The notes under the pieces were generated by a model. That model was not told where the DNA came from and did no database searches. It was given only the letters and a program-made list of their open reading frames with translations. From contig NZ_LMOO01000001.1 in assembly GCF_001424195.1 (NCBI RefSeq), forward strand, positions 1,469,383 through 1,533,382: a stretch of DNA of 64,000 nt, in the 5' to 3' direction. Both the position numbers and the translations under genes were made by a program. Position 1 is the first letter of the stretch, and every line of letters begins with the position of its first letter. Source of the DNA: Cellulomonas sp. Leaf334. GTDB taxonomy: Bacteria; Actinomycetota; Actinomycetes; Actinomycetales; Cellulomonadaceae. This document shows, one piece after another, positions 53,852 through 63,067 of this stretch.

Positions 53852-53867
53852 TGTGACGTTGTTCACG
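53852..53867. promoter_or_regulatory. CRP/GlxR-like operator
   Basis: TGTGACGTTGTTCACG matches TGTGA-N6-TCACA except for the last base. It sits 2 bases upstream of the MenJ-like start codon and downstream of the putative -10, a position expected for repression. Confidence 0.5.
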
Positions 53868-53881
53868 TACTGCTCCCGGCG

Positions 53882-53910
53882 AGTGTAACCAGCGCCACAT
53901 GGGCTGTCTG
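53882..53910 (-). promoter_or_regulatory. Candidate promoter of the menJ-nuo operon
   Basis: On the minus strand CAGACA (53905-53910) and TACACT (53882-53887) are separated by 17 bases. The start codon of the MenJ-like gene lies 32 bases below. Confidence 0.5.
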
Positions 53911-54030
53911 CGAAGGCATTCCTAACCTCGGGGCAGCGTGTCCGGGACGTGGCGTGATCACCCGGACGACGGCACGACGGAACCGCCACGAGGAGACGGT
54001 CGCCACCCATTGTTCACCCGCACGGCGCAG

Positions 54031-54059
54031 CCGGACAGTTGTCCGGACGACACGTGTCG
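54031..54059. terminator. Two consecutive palindromes after the SipW cassette
   Basis: CCGGACAGTTGTCCGG (54031-54046; 7-bp arms, GT centre) and CGACACGTGTCG (54048-54059, perfect) lie within 35 bases of the surface protein's stop. They could terminate the cassette, or one could be an operator; loops are too short for an ideal terminator. Confidence 0.4.
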
Positions 54060-54064
54060 GAGCG

Positions 54065-54757
54065 TCAGTCCTCGCCGCGACGAACGCGGCGGCGTGACAC
54101 GAGGAGCAGCACGCCGACTCCGGCCGTGACCAGGCTCACGACGAGGGTTCCAGCGACATCCTGACCGGTGCGCGCCAGCCCCCCGTGCGGGCTCGCGCCG
54201 GAGGCGGTCGGGCTGGACGTGGTCACGGGCGCGGGGCCGGCACTCGGGCTGGCGGAGGTTCCCGCCGTAGGCCCGGGGGCGGCCCCGGTCTGCACGAGCA
54301 GCACCCCGTCGAGCACCGCGGCCGCACTCAGCTGGCTGGTGCTCTGCGACGCGGCGGAGAACGAGACGACGAGAGGGATCCGGACGGCGGCCCCGGGGAC
54401 GAGCACCGGCCCGTCCCATCGCGCGCCACCGCTCACCGGGTCGCCGTCGATCGACAACGCCAGGTCACCGGCGAACGTCCCCGGCGTCACCCCGAGGTCG
54501 TCGGCCACGTCGATCCGTACCTGCGCCGCGTCGGTGCTCGCGTTGCGCACCCAGAGCGCCGACGCGACGACGTCACCCGGGACGACGAGCTCGGGCGTCG
54601 GGAAGAGCGGACCGGTGAGCGTGCTCGACCAGGTCGTGCCGTCGTCAGAGAGCTCGAGCTCCCCCGCAGCCGCCGCCTGTCCGGCGGGCACGACGATCGC
54701 CAGCGCGACGAGGAGCGCGAGCGGCACTCCTCGCAGCCATCGACGCGAGGTGGTCAC
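54065..54757 (-). CDS. LARTG-anchored cell-surface protein
   Basis: A 230-residue secreted protein. Signal peptide GVPLALLVALAIVVPAGQAA ends near residue 33. The mature part is beta-rich (LSDDGTTWSSTLTGPLFPTP, ELVVPGDVVASALWVRNAST) and ends with a Ser/Pro/Thr-rich stalk, the sorting signal GGLARTG, a hydrophobic span (GTLVVSLVTAGVGVLLLVS) and RRRVRRGED. LAxTG is the motif of class E sortases of high-GC Gram-positives. No sortase gene is in the window. GTG at 54757 overlaps the signal peptidase stop by 4 bases. Confidence 0.85.
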   Translation of the reverse strand: MTTSRRWLRGVPLALLVALAIVVPAGQAAAAGELELSDDGTTWSSTLTGPLFPTPELVVPGDVVASALWVRNASTDAAQVRIDVADDLGVTPGTFAGDLALSIDGDPVSGGARWDGPVLVPGAAVRIPLVVSFSAASQSTSQLSAAAVLDGVLLVQTGAAPGPTAGTSASPSAGPAPVTTSSPTASGASPHGGLARTGQDVAGTLVVSLVTAGVGVLLLVSRRRVRRGED

Positions 54758-55377
54758 GACGACGCCTGTGCCGTCTCGGCGAGCTCGGTCGAGGACTCGG
54801 TCGGCTCGGCCTCGGCGTCCGGCTCGTCGGCTCCGGTCGCGGCTCGTCGTCGGAGCCGCTCGCGCGCACCACCCACGACGAGGACCAGGCCATAGGTCAT
54901 CAACGCTCCCGCGACGACCTTCAGGAGCCAGCCCGGCCGGTTGATACCGACCCAGGTGTTCACGTAGCCGAGGTAGGGCACCGCGTAGGCGACCGTGCCG
55001 CGCACCTGGACGGCCCGCACCGGCTCGTCGTCCATGGTGTTCGCGTCGCCCCGGGTGATCAGGGACCGCTCGCCGGTGGAGTCCCACCCCAGGCCGATCA
55101 CGCGGTGCGTCACCACGTCCGGCTCGTTGCTGCGCAGCTGGTAGGTGACGACGTCGCCGATCGCGATGTCGTCGACGGGCGTGGGTCTGCTGACGACGAG
55201 GGTCCCCGGCGGCATCGACGGCTGCATGCTTCCGGTCAGCACCGTGAACGGCGTGGCCTTCATGGCCAGGGGCACCACGATCATGACGAGCGCCACCCCG
55301 GCGATGCACACGAGCGCGAGGCTGGACAGGGTGCCGCTGACCCACCGCCGCAGCCGGCCGGCTCCCGGGCCGGTCAT
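54754..55377 (-). CDS. SipW-type (ER/archaeal-like) signal peptidase I
   Basis: A 207-residue S26B peptidase. One N-terminal span (LALVCIAGVALVMIVVPLAM) precedes the catalytic Ser50 in VLTGSMQPSMPPGTLVVS; the second catalytic residue is His91 in DVVTHRVIGL instead of the Lys of ordinary SPase I, and RGDANTMDDEPV (about 109-120) gives the Asp region. A second hydrophobic segment near 165-182 is followed by a charged tail. SipW peptidases cleave alternate-type signals of matrix proteins such as TasA, so the three upstream neighbours are its likely substrates. Confidence 0.92.
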   Translation of the reverse strand: MTGPGAGRLRRWVSGTLSSLALVCIAGVALVMIVVPLAMKATPFTVLTGSMQPSMPPGTLVVSRPTPVDDIAIGDVVTYQLRSNEPDVVTHRVIGLGWDSTGERSLITRGDANTMDDEPVRAVQVRGTVAYAVPYLGYVNTWVGINRPGWLLKVVAGALMTYGLVLVVGGARERLRRRAATGADEPDAEAEPTESSTELAETAQASS

Positions 55378-55895
55378 GCGCACTCCAGGTAGTAGAGGAA
55401 CAGCCAGTTGCGGTCCACGCCGACGGTGTTCGAGACTGCCGACGTCCAGGTGGTCCCGGGGAGCACCACCCGTGTCTGGACGGCCAGCGTCGTCGTCCCG
55501 TCCTGCGTGATCGCGCCGGGCGCGATGGTCCGCACCGTCGTCGTGTCCGCGGCGCTGACCTCGGTGGTGGCCCCGCCGGCGCCCACCGCGACGACCACGT
55601 ACTGCCGGGTCGCCCCCGCCGGCAACGTCTGGACCGGTGCCGTCCAGGACAGCCGGATGTTGAGCAGCCCGCTCTCCGTGCAGCCGAGACCCGTCGGAGG
55701 CAGCAGCTGGACCGCCGACGCGCTCCCGTTCAGGGAGCCACTGATCGCCCACCACGCCCACGCGGCGCCGCCGCCGCCCAGGACGAGGAGTGCGGCGGCC
55801 GCCACGGCGACCGTGGTGCGGGTCCAGAACGCGGCCGCGCGCGTGGCCCGGTCGCGTGGGAGCGGCGACGGAGGCGTGCGCCGTGTGCGATGCAT
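55374..55895 (-). CDS. Small exported protein with alternate-type signal (SipW cassette)
   Basis: A 173-residue protein with a long basic N-tail then VAVAAAALLVLGGGGAAWAW and a WAISGSLNGSASAVQL cleavage region. The mature part is Thr/Val-rich and beta-predicted, with Cys in GLGCTESG and a terminal LECA. I do not recognise a family. An excellent GGAGGGAGAG ribosome-binding site supports the ATG at 55895. It overlaps the signal peptidase gene by 4 bases, tying it to that enzyme. Confidence 0.78.
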   Translation of the reverse strand: MHRTRRTPPSPLPRDRATRAAAFWTRTTVAVAAAALLVLGGGGAAWAWWAISGSLNGSASAVQLLPPTGLGCTESGLLNIRLSWTAPVQTLPAGATRQYVVVAVGAGGATTEVSAADTTTVRTIAPGAITQDGTTTLAVQTRVVLPGTTWTSAVSNTVGVDRNWLFLYYLECA

Positions 55896-55942
55896 CGCTC
55901 TCCCTCCTCGACCGACGTTCTCGTGGACTCGCATTGATCGAC

Positions 55943-56431
55943 TCAGCTCGTCGACTGGTTCCTGCCGCTGATCACGACCGTGAACCCGGACGACGTGCCC
56001 TGAGCGGCGCTCGGGGCACCTGCTCCGAGGGTCGCGTGGACGCAGATGTCGACCGTGGTGCCGTTGGGCTGGACCGCGCTCCAGGCGCCGGCGGGGATCG
56101 CCGTCGCCGTGCAGGCGCCGCCGGAGAAGGTCGTGTAGGTCACCGTGAGCCCCGAGAGCGAGGCAGTCCCGGTCGCCGACGCCACGAGGTACTGCCAGCG
56201 GCCGTGCCCCGTGTGGGCAACCCGAGCGACCCCGGTACGGGTCTCACCCGGCCACATGGCGGTGGTCGGCACCGGCGTGACCCAGCTGACCGCGACCGCG
56301 AAGTTCCCCGACCTGACGTTCGGCGTCGCCGCCATCGCCGCGGACCTCGACCATGCGGCGTAGGCCGTCGCGCTCCCGCTGAGCAGGAGCGCGACGACCA
56401 CGACGGCGACGAGCCGGGTACGCATCGACAT
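55943..56431 (-). CDS. Small exported protein with alternate-type signal (SipW cassette)
   Basis: A 162-residue protein starting RTRLVAVVVVALLLSGSATA followed by YAAWSRSAAMAATPNVRSG. The mature region is Thr/Ala/Gly-rich with Cys in GGACTATAIP and VDICVHATL. The GSATAYAAWS segment matches the ATAYWS-like end of SipW-dependent signals. A second ATG at 56425 is possible. Function unknown; by context a surface or matrix component. Confidence 0.78.
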   Translation of the reverse strand: MSMRTRLVAVVVVALLLSGSATAYAAWSRSAAMAATPNVRSGNFAVAVSWVTPVPTTAMWPGETRTGVARVAHTGHGRWQYLVASATGTASLSGLTVTYTTFSGGACTATAIPAGAWSAVQPNGTTVDICVHATLGAGAPSAAQGTSSGFTVVISGRNQSTS

Positions 56432-56457
56432 GACAGGCCTTCAGGAGAGAAGGGGGA

Positions 56458-57054
56458 TCAGGGGAAGGCGATCTGCTTGACGACGATGTTCGCGCCCGAC
56501 AGGTTGAAGGACTGCCCGATGGTCGTGTTGTCGACGGCGGTCCCGAACGGGAACGTCACGACGGACTTGACGGTGACGTCGAACGTGACCGCGGTGGAGA
56601 CGTTCGGCGTGATCGCGAGGACCGTGCCGGTCGGGCCCGCGGCCGACGTGAGCGTCGTCGGGGTCGTGACGGTCGCGCCGGTGATGGTGGTGACGGGCGT
56701 CCCGAGAGCGGCCAGCATCGCGGCGTTGCCGCCGACGGCGGGGGCGAGGTCGAGGGCGATCTCCGCCTTGAGGTGGTCGCCGCGAGCGGTGACCGTGAAG
56801 ACCTGCGTGCGGGTCACGACGTCACCGGGGACGATGCGCGAGTTCGCGACGTCGAAGGCCGTCGTGGTGGTGCCCCAGGTCCAGGCCGCGGTCGTCGCGC
56901 CCACCTTGGGGACGATCGAGAGCGTGCCGGACTGGATGCCCGTCGTGCTGTCGACGGTCGTACCGACCTGCCAGTACGCCAGCGTGCCGGCGCCGCCCAG
57001 CAGCAGTGCCACTCCCGCGCCGATCGCGATGGCGCCCTTCGTCGTCTTGCGCAT
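56458..57054 (-). CDS. Alternate signal-mediated exported protein (SipW substrate family)
   Basis: A 198-residue protein with the hallmark signal KTTKGAIAIGAGVALLLGGA followed by GTLAYWQVGTTVDS, recognised from the family of actinobacterial SipW-dependent exported proteins. The mature part, about 165 residues, is almost entirely Thr/Val/Ala/Gly beta sequence (RTQVFTVTARGDHLKAEIAL, FDVTVKSVVTFPFGTAVDN). ATG 57054 has GGGAGGC upstream. It is the first cassette gene and the likeliest major subunit of a secreted fibre or coat, an inference from context. Confidence 0.85.
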   Translation of the reverse strand: MRKTTKGAIAIGAGVALLLGGAGTLAYWQVGTTVDSTTGIQSGTLSIVPKVGATTAAWTWGTTTTAFDVANSRIVPGDVVTRTQVFTVTARGDHLKAEIALDLAPAVGGNAAMLAALGTPVTTITGATVTTPTTLTSAAGPTGTVLAITPNVSTAVTFDVTVKSVVTFPFGTAVDNTTIGQSFNLSGANIVVKQIAFP

Positions 57055-57170
57055 GATGATGCCTCCCGTAGCCGTGTACCGGCTGCACCACCGGCTCTGG
57101 GTCACTCGGGAGGTGGACACACGTCCATGAGCGGTACAGAACTGTCTTCATCCGCTTTCACGCGGTCATA

Positions 57171-57189
57171 CGGGGGTTACCACCCCCCG
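57171..57189 (-). terminator. G/C hairpin after menG
   Basis: CGGGGGT (57171-57177) pairs with the ACCCCCCG run (57182-57189; one extra C) around TACC. It lies 45-60 bases past the menG stop on the same strand, just ahead of the SipW cassette promoter region. The 57055-57170 stretch also holds ACAGAACTGT, a 10-base palindrome. Confidence 0.45.
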
Positions 57190-57232
57190 CAGAACCGAAA
57201 CGCCACAGCATCCGCGACATCACGGACACGTG

Positions 57233-57931
57233 TCACCCCTGGGGGCGGGCGCCTCGGTGCAGGGCGACGATCCCGCCGGACAGGTTCCGGTACGCCACGT
57301 GCTCCCAGCCGGCGTGCTTGATGCGCAGACCCAGCGCGTGCTGGTCCGGCCACTCGCGGATCGACTCCGCCAGGTACACGTACGCCTCCGGCTCCTTGGA
57401 CACCGCACGGGCCACCGGAGGCAGGGCACGCATCAGGTAGTTCTGGTAGACGGTCCGGAAGGGCGCGAACGTGGGCCGGGAGAACTCGCAGACCACCAGC
57501 CGGCCGCCGGGCTTCGTCACCCGCAGCAGCTCGTCGAGGGCGGCGTCGACGTCGTTCACGTTGCGCAGGCCGAACGACATCGTCACCGCGTCGAACGACG
57601 CGTCGGCGAACGGCAGGTGCAGGGCGTCGCCCGCGACGAACGCGAGGTCCGGCCGACGGCGCTTGCCGACGTCGAGCATGCCGACCGACAGGTCGCACGC
57701 GACCACCCGCACGCCCGCGTCCGCCATGGGCTCGGCCGAGGTCCCCGTGCCGGCCGCCAGGTCCAGCACCGTCTCACCGGGCTGCGCGTCGAGCGCCTTG
57801 AGCGTCGCCCGGCGCCACGCACGGTCCTGACCGAGCGAGATGACGTCGTTCGTCCGGTCGTACCGGTGGGCCACCGCGTCGAACATGGCGGCGACGTCCT
57901 GAGGGTCCTTGTCGAGGGAGGCGCGGGACAT
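57233..57931 (-). CDS. menG: Demethylmenaquinone methyltransferase
   Basis: A 232-residue UbiE/MenG methyltransferase, the last step of menaquinone synthesis. Motifs are [18 protein letters not shown] (SAM-binding), [40 protein letters not shown] and [14 protein letters not shown]. Divergent from menF across 72 bases. Confidence 0.95.
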   Translation of the reverse strand: MSRASLDKDPQDVAAMFDAVAHRYDRTNDVISLGQDRAWRRATLKALDAQPGETVLDLAAGTGTSAEPMADAGVRVVACDLSVGMLDVGKRRRPDLAFVAGDALHLPFADASFDAVTMSFGLRNVNDVDAALDELLRVTKPGGRLVVCEFSRPTFAPFRTVYQNYLMRALPPVARAVSKEPEAYVYLAESIREWPDQHALGLRIKHAGWEHVAYRNLSGGIVALHRGARPQG

Positions 57932-58003
57932 GTGTCCATCGTCGCAGGTCCAGAGCGCCTCTTCGACAGGGCGGACCCCGCGGCGAGGCCTACGCTGGAA
58001 GCG

Positions 58004-59347
58004 ATGAGCACGCAGCCCTCGTCCTCCGCGGACGTCGTCCCCCAGCCGCTCCTCGTCCGGACGGTCGCCCTCGACGACCTGGGCGACGCCGGCGCAGCGG
58101 ATCCGCACGACCTCCTCGACCTCCTGCCGACGGAGCGTCCGCTCGCCTGGGTGCGGCGCGGCGACGGCCTCGTGGCGTGGGGCGAGACCCTGCGCGTCGA
58201 GGTCGGCGGTGCCGACCGGTTCGCCGACGCCGAGCGGGCCTGGCAGGACGTCCTCGCCCGCGCGATCGTCCGCGACGAGGTCCAGGTGCCCGGCACCGGC
58301 CCGGTGGCGTTCGGCTCGTTCGCGTTCGACGACCGGTCGGCCGCCGGCGGCGTGATCGTCGTCCCGAAGGTCGTCGTGGGCCGCCGTGGCGGTCGCACGT
58401 GGCTGACGACGATCACCACGGGCGCCCGGCTGCACCCCGCACCCGCGCTGTCGGACGTCGTCGGCCCCCGCGTGCCGCCCCTCGACCCCGGCGCGGTCGT
58501 CTACGCCGACGGCGCCGTCAGCGCCGACGGCTGGCGCGACGTCGTCGCCCGCGGCATCGCCGCCATCAAGGCGGGCGACGTCGAGAAGGTGGTCCTCGCC
58601 CGCGACGTGCACGCGCGCGCCGAGCACCCCGTCGACGTGCGGTGGGCCCTGGAGCGGCTCGCGGCGGAGTACCCGTCGTGCTGGACGTTCAGCGTCGACG
58701 GCATGGTGGGCGCGACGCCCGAGCTGCTCGTCCGGTCCGAGAAGGGTCTGGTCACGTCACGCGTGCTCGCGGGGACCATCCGGCGCACCGGCGACGACGC
58801 GGCGGACCTGGCCCGCGCGGCGATCCTCGCGCACTCGTCGAAAGACCTCGAGGAGCACGAGTACGCCGTGACGTCCGTGGCGCACGCCCTGGAGCCGTTC
58901 TGCTCGTCGACCAACGTGCCCGACGTCCCGTTCGTGCTGCACCTGCCCAACGTGCTGCACCTCGCGTCCGACGTCACCGGGGTGCTCGCCGCGCCCGGCG
59001 GCGACGCCCGGCACCCGTCGTCGCTCGCGCTCGCGGCGGCCCTCCACCCGACTGCAGCCGTCTGCGGCACCCCGACGGTCGCGGCGCGCGAGCTCATCCG
59101 CAGCATCGAGGGCATGGACCGGGCCCGGTACGCGGGGCCCGTCGGCTGGTTCGGGGCCGACGGCGACGGCGAGTGGGGCATCGCCCTGCGGTCCGCGGCG
59201 ATCGACCCCGACGACCCGCGACGGGTCCGGCTGTTCGCCGGCTGCGGCGTCGTCGCCGCGTCCGACCCGCCCGCCGAGCTCGCGGAGTCCGAGGCCAAGC
59301 TGGTCCCCATGCGGTACGCACTCGGCCGGGACACCAGCCGCGGCTGA
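58004..59347 (+). CDS. menF: Isochorismate synthase
   Basis: A 447-residue chorismate-utilising enzyme. The C-terminal catalytic half has [75 protein letters not shown] and [20 protein letters not shown]. It commits chorismate to menaquinone; an entC (siderophore) role is not supported by the neighbours. ATG at 58004 is preceded by TACGCT 7 bases upstream, so the mRNA may be leaderless. Confidence 0.94.
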   Translation: MSTQPSSSADVVPQPLLVRTVALDDLGDAGAADPHDLLDLLPTERPLAWVRRGDGLVAWGETLRVEVGGADRFADAERAWQDVLARAIVRDEVQVPGTGPVAFGSFAFDDRSAAGGVIVVPKVVVGRRGGRTWLTTITTGARLHPAPALSDVVGPRVPPLDPGAVVYADGAVSADGWRDVVARGIAAIKAGDVEKVVLARDVHARAEHPVDVRWALERLAAEYPSCWTFSVDGMVGATPELLVRSEKGLVTSRVLAGTIRRTGDDAADLARAAILAHSSKDLEEHEYAVTSVAHALEPFCSSTNVPDVPFVLHLPNVLHLASDVTGVLAAPGGDARHPSSLALAAALHPTAAVCGTPTVAARELIRSIEGMDRARYAGPVGWFGADGDGEWGIALRSAAIDPDDPRRVRLFAGCGVVAASDPPAELAESEAKLVPMRYALGRDTSRG

Positions 59348-59429
59348 CGTCCCGGCCGAGGGCCGTGTCCCGGGCCGGAGGGGTGGCAACCGGGACGGCG
59401 TGCGGTCCGGGTAGGACCACAGGTGCCGA

Positions 59430-59466
59430 CGGCCGCGGGCCCGTGGGGGGACTCGCCCGGCGGCCG
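59430..59466. terminator. Candidate terminator between menF and the HtrA gene
   Basis: Arms 59430-59440 and 59455-59466 form an 11-bp GC stem with one bulged base. It lies between convergent genes, 18 bases from the HtrA stop. Confidence 0.45.
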
Positions 59467-59483
59467 CCGGCTGTCAGGGAGGG

Positions 59484-61136
59484 TCAGCCCTGGCCACCCT
59501 GCTGCTGGAACCACTCCCACAGCTGCTCGGGGCTGAGCCCGTCGGGGATGCCGGAGCCGCCCTGCTGCTCGTCCGGAGCCTGCTGGCCCGGCTCCTGCTG
59601 CGGCTGCTCCTGCTGGACGTTCTCGGGGCGCACCGCGAGCGTGACGTCGACCTCGATGGTCTTGCCGTCGCGGACCACCGTCAGGGTGCTGTCCGCGCCG
59701 GACGCGAGCGCCCGCACGTACGCGGTGAGGGACTCGGCACCGCCGACGGCCTTGCCGTCGATCGCGACGATCGTGTCCTCGACCTGCAGCTCGGCCTTCG
59801 CGGCCGGCGACCCCTCGGAGACGGACTCCACGACCGCGCCGCGGCGCGTGACGCCGTCGGCGGTCGCCGTGCCGTCGGACAGGCCCACCCCGAGGAACGC
59901 GTGCTCCGCGGTGCCGTCCTCGACCAGCTGGGCGGCGATGTTCTTCACCAGGTCGACGGGGATGGCGAAGCCGAGACCGATCGAGCCGGACTCGCTGGAC
60001 AGCGTGGCGATCGACGAGTTGATGCCGATGACCTTGCCGCTCGCGTCGAACAGCGGACCGCCGGAGTTGCCGGGGTTGACGGCCGCGTCGATCTGGATCG
60101 CGTTCGTGACGGTGCCCTCGCCGCCGCCGTCGCCCGCCGTCGAGACGGGGCGGTCGATCGCGGAGACGATGCCCGTCGTGACCGTGTTGGCCAGGCCGAG
60201 CGGGTTGCCGACGGCCATGACCGGCTGGCCGACGATCACCTTGGACGAGTCGCCCAGGGCCGACGCCTTGAGGTCGTCCGGGACGTCCTTGAGCTTGATG
60301 ACGGCGAGGTCGGTCGTCGGGTCGAGACCGACGATGGAGGCCTCGAACAGGCGCCCGTCCGTCAGGGTGACCTGCACGTCGCCGTCCGCGCCGGCGACGA
60401 CGTGGTTGTTGGTGACGATGTGGCCCTCGTCGTCGATGATGACGCCGGAGCCCTGCGCACCACCGCCGTTGCCGTCGCTGACCTGGATGGCCACGACCGA
60501 CTGCTGGACCGCCTTCGCGACGGCCTCCCAGTCCGGGTCGTCCGACGTCGAGCCGGCGACCGGCACGGCGTCGTTGCTCGACTGGCCGATCGAGGCGAGC
60601 GACGCGGGCCGGTCGCCGGAGGCGGCGTCGTCGGACAGCGCGTGCGTGAGACCGGCGGTGGCGACGGCGGCGACGATCGCCGCAGCGGCTGCGGCGCCTG
60701 TCACGGGGAGCCAGAGGTTGCGCTTGCGCTGCGTCGGGACGTTCCCCGGGGGCACCGGGCCAGGCACGGCTGCGGACTGGCCCGCGTACGCGGCGACCGG
60801 CTGCTGCACGGGGACCGGCTGGTGGGCGGCGGCACGCTGGGCGGCCTCCCACTGGGCGCGGCGCACGGCCTCGAACTGGTCCACGTGCACGGGCTGCTGC
60901 GCGGCGGCAGCGCGCTGGGCGGCCTCGTACGCGGCGCGCTGGTCCGCCGGGGCGGCCGGGTGCGGCGGCGTGAAGGGGTTGGTCGGGTGCGGCTGCGCCG
61001 GGGCGGCCGGCAGCGGCTGGGTCGCGTGGACCGGCAGCGGCTGCGTCGCGCCCACGGGCGGCAGCGGCTGGGTGGTGAACGTCTGGGGGTTCTGGTCGGC
61101 AGCGTTGCTCGCGCCGTTCTCAGGGGTGGTCGTCAT
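59484..61136 (-). CDS. HtrA/DegP-like membrane-anchored serine protease with PDZ domain
   Basis: A 550-residue S1C protease. The cytoplasmic N-terminal 135 residues are Pro/Gln/Ala-rich with an imperfect repeat (AAYEAAQRAAAAQQPVHV against AQWEAAQRAAAHQPVPV). A transmembrane segment (LPVTGAAAAAAIVAAVATAG) follows, then the trypsin fold with His245 (TNNHVVAG), Asp276 (TTDLAVIKL) and Ser358 (VNPGNSGGPLFDASG), then one PDZ domain (GAVVESVSEGSPAAKAELQ). The C-tail is Gln-rich and ends WEWFQQQGGQG. It degrades or refolds envelope proteins under stress. Sitting among men genes, it has no evident link to menaquinone. Confidence 0.94.
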   Translation of the reverse strand: MTTTPENGASNAADQNPQTFTTQPLPPVGATQPLPVHATQPLPAAPAQPHPTNPFTPPHPAAPADQRAAYEAAQRAAAAQQPVHVDQFEAVRRAQWEAAQRAAAHQPVPVQQPVAAYAGQSAAVPGPVPPGNVPTQRKRNLWLPVTGAAAAAAIVAAVATAGLTHALSDDAASGDRPASLASIGQSSNDAVPVAGSTSDDPDWEAVAKAVQQSVVAIQVSDGNGGGAQGSGVIIDDEGHIVTNNHVVAGADGDVQVTLTDGRLFEASIVGLDPTTDLAVIKLKDVPDDLKASALGDSSKVIVGQPVMAVGNPLGLANTVTTGIVSAIDRPVSTAGDGGGEGTVTNAIQIDAAVNPGNSGGPLFDASGKVIGINSSIATLSSESGSIGLGFAIPVDLVKNIAAQLVEDGTAEHAFLGVGLSDGTATADGVTRRGAVVESVSEGSPAAKAELQVEDTIVAIDGKAVGGAESLTAYVRALASGADSTLTVVRDGKTIEVDVTLAVRPENVQQEQPQQEPGQQAPDEQQGGSGIPDGLSPEQLWEWFQQQGGQG

Positions 61137-61231
61137 CGGTGTGCCCTCCTTGGTCGAGGTACATCACACCGGGCAGGGCTGGAGAGAGCCTTCGCAGAAC
61201 CTGGGAATTCGCTGCGAGTTTCGAGTGGACG

Positions 61232-63067
61232 TCAGGTGGCCAGCGCGGCCTCGACCGCGGAGGCGACCTCGGCCGTGAGCCGCTCGCCCAGGGCTCGGCG
61301 CCCGAGGCGGTCGACCCGGACCTCCACGACGCTGAGGCCCGGGCCCGGTGCGGCGAGCGCGGGGAGCAGACCGTCGACGTCGCTGACGCGCGTGTGCCGG
61401 ACGCCGTAGCCCGCGCAGAGCGCAGCGAGGTCCGCACCGTGCGGGGTACCGAAGACCCGCTCGAACACGTCGGCCCGGTCCGGCTCCCCCGGCTCGAGGG
61501 TCGCGAAGATCGACCCGCCGTCGTCGTTCGCCACGATCAGCTGCAGGTGCACCGGAGCCTCGAGCGGACCCCGGAGCAGACCGCCGACGTCGTGCAGGAA
61601 CGTCAGGTCCCCGAGCAGGGCCCGGACGCGACGCTCCGGCATCCCGAGCGCGGCGCCCACGGCCGTGGAGACCGTGCCGTCGATGCCCGCGAGACCGCGG
61701 TTGGCCAGGACGACCGGCGGGGTGTCCCACCGTGCGACCAGGTCCAGGTCCCGCACCGGGTTCGAGGAGCCGACCACCAGCGCGTCGCCCGCACCGGTCA
61801 CCTGGGCGACCACGCGCGCGAGCGCCGGACCGGTAACCCGGGTCCCGCTGCGTGACCGTCGGCCTGCGTCGAGCCCGTCGAGCACCTCGTCGATCGCGGC
61901 TCCCGCGGCCGCGTCGGCCGTCCGCCACGCGTCCAGCCACCCGGCCGGTGCGGGCATCCTGCCCTGCCGCATGCGGGCGGGCGGGTCGAGCAGGACGTCG
62001 GTCGCGTTCCGCGCGGCGTCGGGCCAGTCCCGGCCGCGCGGGGCGATCACGACGACCTCGACGTCCTGCCGGGCGAGGAGGTGCTGCACCGGTCGGGACA
62101 GGGTGGGGCGGCCGAGCACGACGACCCGGCGGACCGCTCCCCCGAGCCGCGGGTGCTCCAGCAGGAGCCGGTAGGCCGCGATCGCGTGCGTGCCACCGCG
62201 GGCGCCGGACGACGGTTCCGCGAGCAACGGCCACCCGTTGACCTCGGCCAGCCGGCGCGCGGCCGGGCCGGCCCCGTCCCCGGCGATCAGCACGGTCGCC
62301 ACTCCCCCGCGCCGCGCCGGTGCCGAGGGGTCGACGGTCGGCAGGGCGCCCGTGGTGGCCGTCGGTGCGACGTGCCGGGTCTGCACGAGAGTGAGACCGG
62401 CGGTCGACGGTTCCGGCCACGGTGCGCCCCCCGGGACGAGCGGCTCCCGGAACGCGAGGTCGAGGTGCACCGGCCCGGGGTCGCCGGTCCGTGCGCCCGT
62501 CGCGGCCGCGACCGCGCGCGAGACGGTGCGACGCATGCCGCGGGCCTCGTCGGGCAGCCCGACGGGGGCGGGGAGGTCGACCGTCAGCCGCACCGCGCCG
62601 GCGAAGATGCCGACCTGGTCGGTGGTCTGGTTGGCGCCCGTGCCGCGCAGCTCGTGGGGCCGGTCCGCGGTGAGCAGGATCAGTGGCAGCCCGCTGTGGT
62701 GCGCCTCCAGGACGGCGGGGTGCAGGTTGGCGACGGCGGTGCCCGACGTGGTGACCACCGCGACCGGTCGCGGTGGGTGCCGCTCGTCCCCCGCGCCGTG
62801 GGCGGAGGCACGTGTGAGGCCGACCGCGAGGAACGCGGCCGACCGCTCGTCCACCCGCACGTGCAGGCGCAGACGCGGCGCCCCGGCCGGGCGCTCCTGG
62901 TCGGGACGGGCCGCGTCCGCGAGCGCGTAGGCCAGCGGTGCGCTGCGGGAGCCGGGGGCGAGCACGACGTCCTCGACCCCCAGGGCGGCGAGCGCCTGCA
63001 CCAGCACCCGGGCCGCCGTCGTCGCCGGGTCGGGATCGAGGGGCGACGGCATCACGCCCGCCATCAT
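61232..63067 (-). CDS. menD: SEPHCHC synthase (menaquinone biosynthesis)
   Basis: A 611-residue TPP-dependent enzyme joining isochorismate and 2-oxoglutarate. Motifs are LGVEDVVLAPGSRSAPLAYA, RLHVRVDERSAAFLAVGLTR, GTAVANLHPAVLEAHHSGL, RGTGANQTTDQVGIF and the TPP-binding GIDGTVSTAVGAALGMP with LLGDLTFLHDVGGLL and IVANDDGGSIFATL. ATG 63067 overlaps the menC stop by 4 bases; ATG at 63052 is an alternative that drops five non-conserved residues. Confidence 0.94.
   Translation of the reverse strand: MMAGVMPSPLDPDPATTAARVLVQALAALGVEDVVLAPGSRSAPLAYALADAARPDQERPAGAPRLRLHVRVDERSAAFLAVGLTRASAHGAGDERHPPRPVAVVTTSGTAVANLHPAVLEAHHSGLPLILLTADRPHELRGTGANQTTDQVGIFAGAVRLTVDLPAPVGLPDEARGMRRTVSRAVAAATGARTGDPGPVHLDLAFREPLVPGGAPWPEPSTAGLTLVQTRHVAPTATTGALPTVDPSAPARRGGVATVLIAGDGAGPAARRLAEVNGWPLLAEPSSGARGGTHAIAAYRLLLEHPRLGGAVRRVVVLGRPTLSRPVQHLLARQDVEVVVIAPRGRDWPDAARNATDVLLDPPARMRQGRMPAPAGWLDAWRTADAAAGAAIDEVLDGLDAGRRSRSGTRVTGPALARVVAQVTGAGDALVVGSSNPVRDLDLVARWDTPPVVLANRGLAGIDGTVSTAVGAALGMPERRVRALLGDLTFLHDVGGLLRGPLEAPVHLQLIVANDDGGSIFATLEPGEPDRADVFERVFGTPHGADLAALCAGYGVRHTRVSDVDGLLPALAAPGPGLSVVEVRVDRLGRRALGERLTAEVASAVEAALAT

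Noticed and set aside
53925-53945. DtxR/IdeR iron-box-like TTAGG stretch upstream of the menJ-nuo operon
   Set aside because: Only one half-site matches and the dyad is missing.
58177-61278. 1033-codon plus-strand open frame across menF and the HtrA gene
   Set aside because: Composition and lack of domains show it is out of frame with both real genes.
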